Below are positions 54,052-63,231 of a DNA stretch of 64,000 bases, piece by piece. The DNA is from Paraburkholderia fungorum (GTDB lineage Bacteria > Pseudomonadota > Gammaproteobacteria > Burkholderiales > Burkholderiaceae), in the NCBI RefSeq assembly GCF_003610895.1, contig NZ_MCAS01000001.1, positions 186,001 to 250,000 of the forward strand, read 5' to 3'. A program made the translations under genes and the position numbers. A model generated the notes under the pieces. That model saw only the letters and a program-made list of their open reading frames with translations, had not been told where the DNA came from and made no database searches. Positions within the stretch are counted from its first letter, which is position 1. Each line of letters begins with the position of its first letter.

Positions 54052-55583
54052 TCAGCAATCGAAACGTTATTCTCGCAATCGACGAGGGGACGTCCGGCAC
54101 GCGCGCGGCAGTCGTCGACGCCGACGGGCAGGTCTCCTGTCTGGCGTACCTGCCGCTCAGCGTCGACAGCCCGCGACCGGGCGTCGTCGAGCAGGACGCC
54201 AACGCCATCCTCGAGAAAACCATCGCGGTGTGTCGCGCGACGCTGGCACTCGCGGCGAACGAGCAGCTGAACGTGGTCGCATTGGCCATTGCAACGCAAC
54301 GTGCCACCGCCGTGCTGTGGGACACCCACACCGGCCGCGCGCTGGTGCCCGCGATGGTCTGGCAGGACACGCGCCACGCAAGCGAACTGGACCAACTGGC
54401 CGCGAAGTGGGACAGCACGCTGATAGAACGCGTGGGGCGCCCTGCCGGCGTACGCTCGCCGTACCTGTGGGCAGCCCATCACCTGCAGAAGACGCCCTCC
54501 GTGATCCTCGCTCAGCGCGAGCGCCGCCTCGCGTTCGGCACGATCGACACGTGGCTGCTCTGGCATCTGTCGAACGAACGCGTGTGCGTGACGACGCCGA
54601 CCAACGCGACCTCGGCGAGCGCGTATCTGCTTGCCGAGCACCGCTATTGCCTCGACTGGATCGACGCGCTTGGCTTCCCGCAATCGCTCCTGCCGGAGCT
54701 TCGTCAGGACGCCGATGAATTCGGCCGCACGCGCGCCGAACTGCTCGGCATCGACGTGCCGATTCTCGCTTGCGCCGGCGATCAGCTCGCGGGCGCCGTA
54801 GGGCTCGGTTGCCTCGATCGTGGCCAATCGATGTGCGTGCACGGTACCGGCAGCTTCGTCGATCTGCTGGTGGGCACGCAGGTCCCGCCGGTTACAGACA
54901 CTTCGCACGACGGCACGCTGACGATGACCGCGCGCCGCCAGCACAACGTCTCGCACTATTCGCTCGAAACCTTCGTTGCGACCACCGGCTCGGCGCTGAA
55001 CTGGATCTGCGAGAAATTGCACTGGTTCGACAATCCCGCGCAGATCAGCACCCTCGCCGCGACGGTTAACTCGGCGCGCGGCGTGACCTTCCTGCCCGCC
55101 TTGACCGGTTTGCGCGTGCCGCAATTGCAGCCCAAGGCGCGCGCCTCGCTCAGCGGCATTTCCATCGCCACGACGCAAGCGGAAATCGCCTACGCGATTC
55201 TCGAAGGCATCGCGCATTCGGTCGCGCTGTGCATCGACGCAAACCAGGCGATCGCCGACGTCGAAGCCTCCGAACTGGTGGTCGGCGGCGGTCTGTCGGG
55301 CAGCGACGTGCTATTGCAGATTCAGGCCGATCTGAGCGGCATGCCGGTGCGGCGCATGCATGAAAGCGATCGCGCAAGCCTGCGCGGCGCCGCGTTTCTC
55401 GCGGGCTCGTCGGGCCTGCTGTGGAATTCGCTGCAGCAGGCGCGCGCCACCGCCGTCACCGACGCGGTGTTCGAGCCGTCAGCGGATTCAGGCGCGCGCG
55501 CAAAGCGGCGCGCCTCCTGGCAGGCAAGGGTCGAGGCCGAACTCGCCCATGCCCGTGCATTTGATAATGGTTGTGGGGACTGA
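54048..55583 (+). CDS. FGGY-family kinase, glycerol kinase-like
   Basis: A 511-residue FGGY carbohydrate kinase with two actin-fold domains. The N-terminal phosphate loop is AIDEGTSGTRAAV (Asp12), close to the D-Q-G-T-T-S-S-R motif of GlpK, and the middle has VWQDTRHASELDQL and the C half GATTGSALNW-like and VVGGGLSGSDVLLQIQAD segments. It should phosphorylate glycerol or a related polyol. True GlpK begins DQGTTSSR, so the DEGTSGTR variant means substrate assignment is open. The ATG overlaps the carrier stop. The next gene oxidises a glycerol-3-phosphate-like product, so glycerol is the leading guess. Confidence 0.87.
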   Translation: MISNRNVILAIDEGTSGTRAAVVDADGQVSCLAYLPLSVDSPRPGVVEQDANAILEKTIAVCRATLALAANEQLNVVALAIATQRATAVLWDTHTGRALVPAMVWQDTRHASELDQLAAKWDSTLIERVGRPAGVRSPYLWAAHHLQKTPSVILAQRERRLAFGTIDTWLLWHLSNERVCVTTPTNATSASAYLLAEHRYCLDWIDALGFPQSLLPELRQDADEFGRTRAELLGIDVPILACAGDQLAGAVGLGCLDRGQSMCVHGTGSFVDLLVGTQVPPVTDTSHDGTLTMTARRQHNVSHYSLETFVATTGSALNWICEKLHWFDNPAQISTLAATVNSARGVTFLPALTGLRVPQLQPKARASLSGISIATTQAEIAYAILEGIAHSVALCIDANQAIADVEASELVVGGGLSGSDVLLQIQADLSGMPVRRMHESDRASLRGAAFLAGSSGLLWNSLQQARATAVTDAVFEPSADSGARAKRRASWQARVEAELAHARAFDNGCGD

Positions 55584-55588
55584 TACAC

Positions 55589-57268
55589 ATGTTGTTTATT
55601 CCATCCAGAAAGGCCTCGAAAGAACGCGCCGACATGACCGGCACCGAGCCCCTGCGCATGGTGCGCGGCGAGCAGCTCGACCGCCTCGGCAGTGAAACCT
55701 TCGACATCGTGATCGTGGGCGGCGGCGTAACCGGCGCCTATGCCGCACTCGACGCGAGCTTGCGTGGCTATCGTGTGGCCCTGCTGGAAAAGAGCGATTT
55801 CGCCTCGGGCACGTCGTCGAAGTCATCGAAGATGGTGCACGGCGGCCTGCGTTATATCGAGCAAGGCAATCTTGGGCTGGTGCGTCACTCGTTGCTGGAA
55901 CGGCAGCGTCTGCGCAGAAACGCACGGCACCTGGTGCAACGCCTGCCGTTCCTGTTTCCCGTCATGGAGAAGGACGGCGTGTTCGACAAGCGGCTCGCCA
56001 AAGCATTCGAGAGTCTTCTGTGGACCTATGACATCGCGGGCGGCTGGCGCGAAGGCATCCTGCATCAGAAGCTCAGCAAGGCGGAAGTGCTGTCGCACTG
56101 CCCCACCTTCAACGAAGAGAACCTCACCGGCGGCTTCATGTATTTCGACGCGCGCGTAGACGACGCACGCCTTACGTTGAATCTCGCGCGCACGGCGGCG
56201 TTCCATGGCGCGGCCGTCGTCAATCACGCGAAGGTCGTCGAGATCACGCGCGACGGACACGGCAGTGTCGACGGCGTGATCGTGCATGCGGACGACCGCG
56301 AGATTCGCGTGCGCGGCGGCGTGGTGGTGATGGCCACCGGCGTCTGGCTGCGCGACTGGAACGGCCGCAAGAAAGACGATCCGGCTGCCTTGCAGATCCG
56401 CCCCGCGAAGGGGGTCCACGTCGCGATTCCGTGGCTGAAGATTCGCAACGACTGCACGGTGACGATTCCCGTGCCGGGCCGCAGCCGACGCGCGACGATC
56501 ACGCGCTGGGGCAACGTGTCCTATCTCGGCACTACCGACGAAGACTATCAAGGCAATCTCGACGACGTCTGCTGCACGCGCCAGGAACTGGACTTCCTGA
56601 TCGAAGGCGCACGCTCGGCATTGAAGACCGACCTGCAGGCCGAAGACGTAGTGGGCAGCATCGCCGGCTGCCGGCCGCTGGTCGGGCCGCCCGGCGGAAA
56701 GACGCTGGAAATGAAGCGCAATCATGAGATTCATACCGCGCCGGACGGACTCGTCACCATCGTCGGCGGCAAGCTCACGACCTCGCGGCACATGGCCGAA
56801 CAGACCATCGACGCCGCGCAGAAAGTTATCGGCAAACGCGCGAAATGCCGCACGAAGTCGGCGTATCTGCTCGGTGCGGCGGGCTACGACGCGCAAGCGA
56901 TCGTCGCCTCGGGCGGCTTGTCCGCGCAACTGGGTGAACGCTACGGCACGGAAGCGCGTTTCGTCACCGACATTCTCGAGCGCGATTCGAGCTTGCTGAA
57001 GCCGATCGTCGAAGGCTTGCCGTACACCGAGGCGGAAGTGCTCTACGCCGTCAGACACGAACTCGCCGGCAACGTGGACGACGTGCTGTCGCGCCGCATC
57101 CGCGCGCGCCTGATGGCGCGCGATGCATCGGCACGCGCCGCCGCGCGGGTGGGCGAAATTTTACAGACGGAGCTCGGCTTGTCCGATGCGCTCGTCGCAA
57201 AGCAGGTGAGCGACTACGTCGCCGCCGTCGAACACGAAAAGTCTGTTCTTATGGGAGAAACCGAATGA
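55589..57268 (+). CDS. FAD-dependent glycerol-3-phosphate dehydrogenase-like
   Basis: A 559-residue flavoprotein of the GlpD/GlpA type, which oxidises sn-glycerol 3-phosphate to dihydroxyacetone phosphate and passes electrons to quinone. The FAD motif is DIVIVGGGVTGAYAALDA (GGGVTG, 44-49). Further GlpD features: GTSSKSSKMVHGGLRYIEQGN near 70, TRWGNVSYLGTTDEDY near 310 and the C-terminal helical domain. The start at 55589 has GGGGA eight bases upstream; 55571 and 55634 are alternatives. The gene lies five bases after the kinase stop. A membrane-associated location is expected. Confidence 0.9.
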   Translation: MLFIPSRKASKERADMTGTEPLRMVRGEQLDRLGSETFDIVIVGGGVTGAYAALDASLRGYRVALLEKSDFASGTSSKSSKMVHGGLRYIEQGNLGLVRHSLLERQRLRRNARHLVQRLPFLFPVMEKDGVFDKRLAKAFESLLWTYDIAGGWREGILHQKLSKAEVLSHCPTFNEENLTGGFMYFDARVDDARLTLNLARTAAFHGAAVVNHAKVVEITRDGHGSVDGVIVHADDREIRVRGGVVVMATGVWLRDWNGRKKDDPAALQIRPAKGVHVAIPWLKIRNDCTVTIPVPGRSRRATITRWGNVSYLGTTDEDYQGNLDDVCCTRQELDFLIEGARSALKTDLQAEDVVGSIAGCRPLVGPPGGKTLEMKRNHEIHTAPDGLVTIVGGKLTTSRHMAEQTIDAAQKVIGKRAKCRTKSAYLLGAAGYDAQAIVASGGLSAQLGERYGTEARFVTDILERDSSLLKPIVEGLPYTEAEVLYAVRHELAGNVDDVLSRRIRARLMARDASARAAARVGEILQTELGLSDALVAKQVSDYVAAVEHEKSVLMGETE

Positions 57269-58830
57269 TCAGCAAGGAAGCAATCAAGCGTGGCTATAAC
57301 CGTGGCAACTATATCGTCGGCGCGCACACCCCGCCGGCTTACGCCGCCACGCTCAAGGACATCATCAAGGAATCGACGGGCGAAGCCGGTCTGCAACGCG
57401 ACCCGGTCGAGGTCAGCGAACAGCACATCGGCGCACTGCGCGAGGTAGCCGACGAAGTGCTCACGCTTGCCTCCGACGTCGTCGCATGGACGCGCGACTG
57501 GTGGGCCGCCTCGATGGTGACGGAAACCGCCGGCAAACCGGCCACGCCGCACGCGGTCATCGTCCGCGTCTCGAAGGTCGAACAGATTCAGGCGGTCATG
57601 CGTATCGCCCATGCCGCTTCGCTTCCGGTGACGGTGTCGGCGGGGCGCAGCAACGTGACCGGTGCGGCGCTGCCCGTGCGCGGCGGCATCGTGCTGGACG
57701 TGTGTGAACTGAATCGCCTCGTCGGCTTCGATCGCGAGAGCCAGATCGTCGAAGTCGAAGCCGGCATGTTCGGCGACATCTTCGAGGAAACCATTCAGCG
57801 CGACTACGGTATGACGATGGGCCATTGGCCGTCGTCGTATGCGATCAGCACGGTCGGCGGATGGGTGGCCTGCCGTGGCGCGGGCCAGCTCTCGACACGC
57901 TACGGCAAGATCGAAGACATGGTGTTCGGCATGGACGTGGTGCTCGCTGACGGCAGTCTGATCAGCGTGGGCGGCTATTCGCGCGCGGCGGTCGGTCCCG
58001 ATCTGCAGCAGCTTTTCATCGGCTCCGAAGGCACACTCGGCGTGATCGTGCGCGTGCGTCTGAAGTTGCATCGCCTGCCGGATTACGGCCGCGCGATTGC
58101 CTATGGCTTCCAGACCTTCGCGATCGGACTCGAAGCATGCCGCCAGATCATGCAGCAAGGCGCGAATCCGGCCGCCCTGCGCCTCTATGACGAACTCGAA
58201 AGCGGCGTGCAATTCGGGCTGCCGGAATCGAACGTACTGCTGATCGCCGACGAAGGTCCGCGCGAAATGGTCGAAGCCGTGCTGACGATCAGCGAACGCG
58301 TCTGCCAGGAACTGGGCGGGAAACTGGACGACAAGGTCATCTTCGAGAAGTGGCTCGACACGCGCTACCTTACCGGCAAGAGCGCGGAAGGTTTCAAACG
58401 CAGCCCGGGCTTTGTGGCCGATACGCTGGAAATGGTCGGCCCGTGGAAGGACCTGCCGGGTATCTATGCCGACGTGGTGGCCGCCATCAACGCGGTCCCC
58501 GGCACGCTGGCCGGTTCGGCGCACCAGTCGCATGCGTATGTGGACGGGGCGTGTCTGTACTTCTCGTTGCGCGGCGAGGTCGAAGTCGAGCATCGCGCGA
58601 AGTGGTATCGCGCCGCATGGGACGCCGCCAACGCGGTGCTCATCAAATACAATGCAGCGTTGAGCCACCATCACGGCGTCGGCCTGTTGCGCGCGCCGTA
58701 TATGAGCGAATCGCTCGGTAGCGCATTCCCGGTTCTGCAGGCAGTCAAGCGCACGCTCGACCCGAAGAACATTCTCAATCCCGGCAAGCTTGGCCTGACT
58801 GACGAGCAAGCTCAAGACGCGAAGCAGTAA
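57265..58830 (+). CDS. FAD-linked oxidase, alkyl-DHAP synthase-like
   Basis: A 521-residue VAO/PCMH-type flavoenzyme. The FAD domain includes VSAGRSNVTGAALPVRGGIVLD (about 120) and WPSSYAISTVGGWVACRGAGQLSTRYGKIEDM (about 190), which is the region shared by alkyldihydroxyacetonephosphate synthase, D-lactate and glycolate oxidases. The AGPS-like C-terminal motif with three histidines is present as YNAALSHHHGVGLLRAPY (about 460). It is translated from an ATGA overlap with the GlpD-like gene. In this operon it more likely oxidises or rearranges a C3 phosphate or hydroxyacid than makes ether lipids. Confidence 0.85.
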   Translation: MISKEAIKRGYNRGNYIVGAHTPPAYAATLKDIIKESTGEAGLQRDPVEVSEQHIGALREVADEVLTLASDVVAWTRDWWAASMVTETAGKPATPHAVIVRVSKVEQIQAVMRIAHAASLPVTVSAGRSNVTGAALPVRGGIVLDVCELNRLVGFDRESQIVEVEAGMFGDIFEETIQRDYGMTMGHWPSSYAISTVGGWVACRGAGQLSTRYGKIEDMVFGMDVVLADGSLISVGGYSRAAVGPDLQQLFIGSEGTLGVIVRVRLKLHRLPDYGRAIAYGFQTFAIGLEACRQIMQQGANPAALRLYDELESGVQFGLPESNVLLIADEGPREMVEAVLTISERVCQELGGKLDDKVIFEKWLDTRYLTGKSAEGFKRSPGFVADTLEMVGPWKDLPGIYADVVAAINAVPGTLAGSAHQSHAYVDGACLYFSLRGEVEVEHRAKWYRAAWDAANAVLIKYNAALSHHHGVGLLRAPYMSESLGSAFPVLQAVKRTLDPKNILNPGKLGLTDEQAQDAKQ

Positions 58831-58834
58831 TCAC

Positions 58835-59410
58835 ATGGATAAGTCACTTGGGGCGCGCCTCACGCGCCACCCGGTCATTGCAACGCTGTTCGGCATCGAG
58901 CAGATCGACATCTTTCTGAAAAGCGCCGCTGAAATCTCGATCGTCGCGAATGTCGAATTGCGCAAACTGCACCCGGTGGTCGCGGCCCTGACGAAAGCCG
59001 GCAAGTATGTCATCGTCAACATCGACAGCTGCGACGGGCTCTCGCAAGATAAAGGCGGCGTGGAGTATCTGGCGGACATCGGCGTCACCAGCCTCGTCTC
59101 GACCCGGGTGGCGACTATCCAGCGCGGCAATCGGGCCGGTCTCGTCACGATGCAGAAAGTGTTCGTGACGGACCGCTCGACCTGGCCGCGCAGCGTGAAG
59201 GCATTGGAGCAAAGCGATCCGAATCTGGTACAACTGATGCCGGCGCCCATGCTCTCGCATCTGTCCGCGCAAGACCGCAAGGCTTTGCCGCCGATCGTCG
59301 CCTCGGGCTTCGTCTGCAACAAGGGCGACGTGTTCGATGCGTTGAAGAAAGGCGCGGTCGCGGTCTCCACCAGCGACAGCGAATTGTGGAATCTGGATCC
59401 TGAACGTTGA
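58835..59410 (+). CDS. glpP: glycerol-3-phosphate-responsive antiterminator
   Basis: A 191-residue TIM-barrel-like RNA-binding regulator of the GlpP family. Comparison from memory with Bacillus GlpP shows matching blocks in order: FLKSAAEISIVANVELRKL, IVNIDSCDGLSQDKGGVEYL, LVSTRVATI, DPNLVQLMPAPML and ASGFVCNKGDVFDALKKGAVAVSTSDSELW. GlpP binds glycerol 3-phosphate and then the leader RNA of glycerol genes to prevent termination. It begins four bases after the oxidase stop, so it is coexpressed with the enzymes whose leader it may control. The family is best known in Firmicutes; its use in a Burkholderia-type operon stands out. Confidence 0.9.
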   Translation: MDKSLGARLTRHPVIATLFGIEQIDIFLKSAAEISIVANVELRKLHPVVAALTKAGKYVIVNIDSCDGLSQDKGGVEYLADIGVTSLVSTRVATIQRGNRAGLVTMQKVFVTDRSTWPRSVKALEQSDPNLVQLMPAPMLSHLSAQDRKALPPIVASGFVCNKGDVFDALKKGAVAVSTSDSELWNLDPER

Positions 59411-59435
59411 ACATCCCATCTAGTTGGAGTTATCG

Positions 59436-59744
59436 ATGGCTAATGCTTACCTGCAGGTAATCGCGCATTTTTTCGCCAAACCCGGCAACGGCGATGCGAT
59501 TGTGCAGCCCCTCACGGAACTCGCGGTGGCAACCCGCGCGGAGCCGAAGAATCTCTACTACGAATTCTTCCGTTCGCCGGTCGATCCCGATCACTTCGTG
59601 ATTCTCGAGCAGTACAGCGAAGCCGATGGCCTCGCCGTGCATCGCGAGACGCCGCACTTCCAGCGCCTTGGCTTCGGTACGATCATTCCGCTGCTCGAAC
59701 GGCGTGAAGTCACGAGCCATATGGTGCCTGGAGACGCAGCATGA
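59436..59744 (+). CDS. antibiotic biosynthesis monooxygenase (ABM) domain protein
   Basis: A 102-residue dimeric alpha+beta barrel protein of the ABM fold (MANAYLQVIAHFFAKPGNGD, FEFFRS-type strand YYEFFRSPVDPDHFVILEQY, HRETPHFQRL). Members act as cofactor-free monooxygenases or as quinone/aldehyde-handling proteins, for example YgiN. It lies between the GlpP and Fe-alcohol dehydrogenase genes with GGAG before the ATG. Its stop overlaps the next start by four bases. A role against a reactive carbonyl made by the operon is possible. Confidence 0.85.
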   Translation: MANAYLQVIAHFFAKPGNGDAIVQPLTELAVATRAEPKNLYYEFFRSPVDPDHFVILEQYSEADGLAVHRETPHFQRLGFGTIIPLLERREVTSHMVPGDAA

Positions 59745-60904
59745 TGAACGCATTCCGGTTTCAAACCGTGCCGACCATGGTCCTCGAATTCGGCGCGGCA
59801 CGCCGTCTCGGCGCTTTGCTGCGCGCGCAATTTCCGTCGCTCACGCGCCTGTGCGTGGTGACGGACGGTTTTCTTCACAAGAGTGGGCTGCTGAATCCGG
59901 CGCTCGCCGATCTCGCGGCGCACGGCTGGAACGCCACCGTGATCGACGACGTGATCGCCGATCCGCCCGAGCACATCGTGCTCGAAGCAACGTCGCGCGC
60001 ACGCGAGGCTGGCGCGGAGATCGTGCTGGGGCTCGGCGGCGGTTCGTCGATGGACGTGGCCAAGCTGATCGCCGTGCTGGCTCCGCAGCAGGAGCAGCCG
60101 CTCAGCGAGATGTATGGCGTAAACAGGATCACTGTGTCGCGCTTGCCGCTCGTACAGATGCCGACCACCGCGGGCACCGGCTCGGAAGTCACGGCCGTGT
60201 CGATCGTGACGGTGGGCGAGGCGAAGAAGATGGGCGTGGTCGCGCCGCAACTGGTCGCCGATCTGGCCATTCTCGACGCGGAACTCACGCTCGGACTGCC
60301 GGTTGCCGCAACGGCGGCCACCGGCATCGACGCGATGGTTCACGCGATCGAGGCGTACACGTCCGCGCATTTGAAGAACCCGGTGTCGGACATGCTGGCG
60401 GTGAAGGCGCTCGAGCTGCTGTCGCGCAATCTGTTGCCCGCCTGCGAAAACGGCCAGAATCGCGCGGCGCGCGAAGCGATGTTGCTCGGCGCGGCGTTCG
60501 CCGGTCAGGCGTTCGCCAATTCGCCGGTGGCCGCGGTGCATGCGCTCGCGTATCCGATCGGCGGCATTTATCACGTCCCGCACGGTCTTTCGAACGCGCT
60601 CGTGCTGCCGCACGTGTTGCGGTTCAACGCTCAGGCTGCGGCGCATTTGTACGCCGAGCTCGCGGACGTGGTCGTGCCGGGGTTGACGGGCAGCGCCGAA
60701 AGCAAGACGCAAGCGTTGATCGAACGGCTCGAGCAGATGATCGCCGCGACCGCGATCCCGGCCCGGTTGCGCGATGTCGGCATAGAACGTAGCGGGCTCG
60801 AGCGGATGGCGAGCGACGCCATGTTGCAAACACGGCTTCTGGTGAACAACCCCCACCCTGTTACCGAGGCCGATGCGCTGGCGATTTACACCGCCGCGTT
60901 TTAA
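59741..60904 (+). CDS. iron-containing alcohol dehydrogenase
   Basis: A 387-residue NAD(P)-dependent group III alcohol dehydrogenase. The nucleotide motif is GGGSSMD (99-105). The four metal ligands appear as Asp197 and His201 (GIDAMVHAIE), His267 (AVHALAYPIGG) and His281 (VPHGLSNA). Members reduce or oxidise small aldehydes, diols or maleylacetate. It ends the operon and overlaps the ABM gene by four bases. In context it may interconvert a C3 aldehyde and diol feeding the kinase. Confidence 0.92.
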   Translation: MMNAFRFQTVPTMVLEFGAARRLGALLRAQFPSLTRLCVVTDGFLHKSGLLNPALADLAAHGWNATVIDDVIADPPEHIVLEATSRAREAGAEIVLGLGGGSSMDVAKLIAVLAPQQEQPLSEMYGVNRITVSRLPLVQMPTTAGTGSEVTAVSIVTVGEAKKMGVVAPQLVADLAILDAELTLGLPVAATAATGIDAMVHAIEAYTSAHLKNPVSDMLAVKALELLSRNLLPACENGQNRAAREAMLLGAAFAGQAFANSPVAAVHALAYPIGGIYHVPHGLSNALVLPHVLRFNAQAAAHLYAELADVVVPGLTGSAESKTQALIERLEQMIAATAIPARLRDVGIERSGLERMASDAMLQTRLLVNNPHPVTEADALAIYTAAF

Positions 60905-61178
60905 TCGTCGGCGTAGCGCGTTGCCTGGAGCAGGAGTCGCCGTGCGTGGTGTTTGGCGGCGGCTCCGCGTCGTTACGCAAACAGGACACGTTACGTAGCA
61001 TGCAGGTGGAACACGGCGCATGCGTTCCAGTTAAAAACGCGTTTGCGCCGCGATTAGTTCTTCAGATTTAAATTTCCTCCGGCATATATGCGCCGAATCG
61101 CAGAGATGACGCGATAACTCACATTTGGCGTGCAATTTGCAGTGATACCCCCACCAATAGTTTTTCTACGGGGACATC

Positions 61179-63143
61179 ATGCAAAAATTCGCCGGTCGGA
61201 CAGTCATCGCTGTCGCGACATCAACATTACTCGCGCTCTACGGTTGTGGATCGACCATTACTTCCCCCGGCACCGGGCTTGGTGGCGGAGGACTGGGGGG
61301 CACGTCGGGGTCCAGCTCGGGCGGCACTTCGGGCGGCTCGTCGGGATCAAGTTCGGGCGGCTCCTCCGGGTCCAGCTCCGGCGGCTCGTCGGGATCCAGC
61401 AGTTCGGGTACAAGTAGCTCTGGCACGAGCAGCTCCGGTACCAGCAGTTCGGGTACAAGCAGCTCCGGTACGAGCAGCTCTGGCACAAGCAGCTCTGGCA
61501 CAAGCAGCTCTGGCACAAGCAGCTCGGGTACAAGCAGCTCGGGCACAAGCAGCTCGGGCACAAGCAGCTCGGGCACAAGCAGCTCAGGTACAAGCAGCTC
61601 GGGTACAAGCAGCTCGGGCACAAGCAGCTCAGGTACAAGCAGCTCGGGCACCAGCAGCTCCGGCACCAGCAGCTCCGGCACCAGCAGCTCGGGCACAAGC
61701 AGCTCCGGCACAAGCAGCTCGGGCACCAGCAGCTCCGGCACCAGCAGTTCCGGCACCAGCAGTTCCGGTACAAGCAGTTCCGGCACCAGCAGCTCGGGTA
61801 CGAGCAGCTCCGGCACCAGCAGCTCCGGCACCAGCAGTTCCGGTACGAGCAGTTCCGGTACGAGCAGCTCCGGCACCAGCAGCTCCGGCACCAGCAGCTC
61901 GGGTACGTCAGGCACCTCCTCCACCCCGATCGGCAATGTCGTCACCCAAGGCGGCAACCTCATCACGGCCGTGGGTACGACCGTCGCCGATACCGGGTCC
62001 AAGATCACCGGCACCTCAATCCCTGGCGTCAACGGTGCAACGACTTCGAGTCTCGGCGCCGCAATCACCGATCTCGGCAACGGCGTCAAGGTGCTCGGCA
62101 ACGGCACGGCCGCAGGCCTCGGCACGCTGGGCAGTTCGACCAATCCGCTTGGCCCGACCCTGACCTCCGCATCGGGTCTCGTTAGCAATACAGGCGCGGC
62201 CGTCACTGCCGTCGGCGGTGTGGTGACGAGCCTCGGAACCGGGCCGCTCGCGCCGCTCGCCCCTGTTACGTCGACTCTCGGCGCGGTTGTAGGCGGTGTC
62301 GGCAACGGCGTTGTCAAAGTTGGCGCCGGACTGAACTCGGCACTGACCAGCGCACCGGTTCAGCAGCTCGAAACCCAACTGAGCACGGTCATCAATCCGA
62401 TCACGCTGGTGGTTTCGAATACGACGCAGACCATCGGCAACGCCACAGGTCTCGGCGCGCCGCTCAACGGCTTGCTGAGCACCATCGGCAACGGACTCGA
62501 TTCGGCCGGCCAGAAAGTGTCGGGCGCAACCGGCGATCAGATCGGCAAAGATGTCGGCGGCATCGTAAGCCAGTTGGGCAAAACGGTCACGAGCACGGGC
62601 GGGCTGCTGACGGGTGCGACGACCAATCCGTTGGCGCCGATCGCCGGCCTGCTCGGGCCGCTCGGCGGACTGGGCGGACTTGGTGGAACAGGTAGCGGCG
62701 GCATCGGCATTCCGCCGCTGACCGGCCTGATCGGCAACCTCGGTTCGCTCGGCGGGACCGGCGGCAGCAGCGGCAACCCGCTCGCGCCAGTCACCGGACT
62801 GCTCGGCGGCCTGGGTTCGCTTGGCGGCACCTCCGGCACCGGCGGTCCGCTTGCACCGGTCACCGGACTTCTCGGCAGCCTGGGTTCGCTCGGCGGTACG
62901 TCAAGCGCCGGCGGTCCGCTTGCACCGGTCACCGGCCTTGTCACGACGCTGACCTCGACGCTGACTTCGACACTGGGCGGCGCAGCCGGCAAGACCTCGC
63001 CGCTCGCACCGGTCACGGGTGTCGTGAGCGGCCTGACCGGCGGCACTGGCAGTACGGGTAGCGGTTCGACGGGCAACGCGAATCTGCTGGCGCCGGTGAC
63101 GAATCTTGTCACCGGATTGCTCGGCGGCGCACCCGCCAAATAA
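61179..63143 (+). CDS. repeat-rich lipoprotein (collagen-like/SSSGT)
   Basis: A 654-residue lipoprotein: signal peptide with lipobox LYGC (Cys23), a Gly/Ser linker, 34 tandem SSSGT pentapeptides (about residues 74-243), then a hydrophobic Gly/Leu/Thr-rich region with LGAAITDLGNGV and LVSNTGAAVTAVGGVV units. The C-terminus has repeated (N/G)PLAPVTGLLGGLGSLGG-type units. Proteins with this C-terminal composition are often labelled collagen-like triple-helix repeat proteins in Burkholderia genomes. It should be anchored in the outer membrane and may extend from the surface on a flexible Ser/Gly/Thr stalk. No enzymatic motif is seen. A hairpin follows the stop. Confidence 0.82.
   Translation: MQKFAGRTVIAVATSTLLALYGCGSTITSPGTGLGGGGLGGTSGSSSGGTSGGSSGSSSGGSSGSSSGGSSGSSSSGTSSSGTSSSGTSSSGTSSSGTSSSGTSSSGTSSSGTSSSGTSSSGTSSSGTSSSGTSSSGTSSSGTSSSGTSSSGTSSSGTSSSGTSSSGTSSSGTSSSGTSSSGTSSSGTSSSGTSSSGTSSSGTSSSGTSSSGTSSSGTSSSGTSSSGTSSSGTSSSGTSSSGTSGTSSTPIGNVVTQGGNLITAVGTTVADTGSKITGTSIPGVNGATTSSLGAAITDLGNGVKVLGNGTAAGLGTLGSSTNPLGPTLTSASGLVSNTGAAVTAVGGVVTSLGTGPLAPLAPVTSTLGAVVGGVGNGVVKVGAGLNSALTSAPVQQLETQLSTVINPITLVVSNTTQTIGNATGLGAPLNGLLSTIGNGLDSAGQKVSGATGDQIGKDVGGIVSQLGKTVTSTGGLLTGATTNPLAPIAGLLGPLGGLGGLGGTGSGGIGIPPLTGLIGNLGSLGGTGGSSGNPLAPVTGLLGGLGSLGGTSGTGGPLAPVTGLLGSLGSLGGTSSAGGPLAPVTGLVTTLTSTLTSTLGGAAGKTSPLAPVTGVVSGLTGGTGSTGSGSTGNANLLAPVTNLVTGLLGGAPAK
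61398..61907 (+). repeat. 34 tandem 15-bp repeats encoding SSSGT
   Basis: 510 bases made of 34 units of AGC-AGY-TCN-GGY-ACN. All encode Ser-Ser-Ser-Gly-Thr without interruption, while synonymous third positions vary. Several adjacent units are identical at the DNA level, so slippage or recombination can change copy number in steps of five residues without a frameshift. Confidence 0.97.
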
Positions 63144-63168
63144 GCCGCAGTAAGCGGCAACTCGGCAC

Positions 63169-63205
63169 AGCGGCCGGGACTTACAAAATCAAAAGCCCGG
63201 CCGCT
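63169..63205 (+). terminator. hairpin after the repeat lipoprotein
   Basis: Perfect 10-bp GC-rich stem AGCGGCCGGG / CCCGGCCGCT with a 17-base loop, 25 bases after the stop. There is no U-tract. Confidence 0.6.
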
Positions 63206-63231
63206 CTCTATGTCATGAATACGAGGATGAC

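Noticed and set aside
55823..57058. Antisense 411-residue ORF over the GlpD-like gene
   Set aside because: Arg/His/Ala-rich shadow of a GC-rich gene.
61398..61907. CRISPR-like regular repeats
   Set aside because: Units are contiguous 15-mers with no spacers and they encode an in-frame peptide.
61238..62317. Antisense 359-residue ORF with PELLV repeats opposite the SSSGT array
   Set aside because: It is the mirror of the 15-bp repeats read in another frame, with no ribosome binding site; the + strand frame has a lipoprotein signal.
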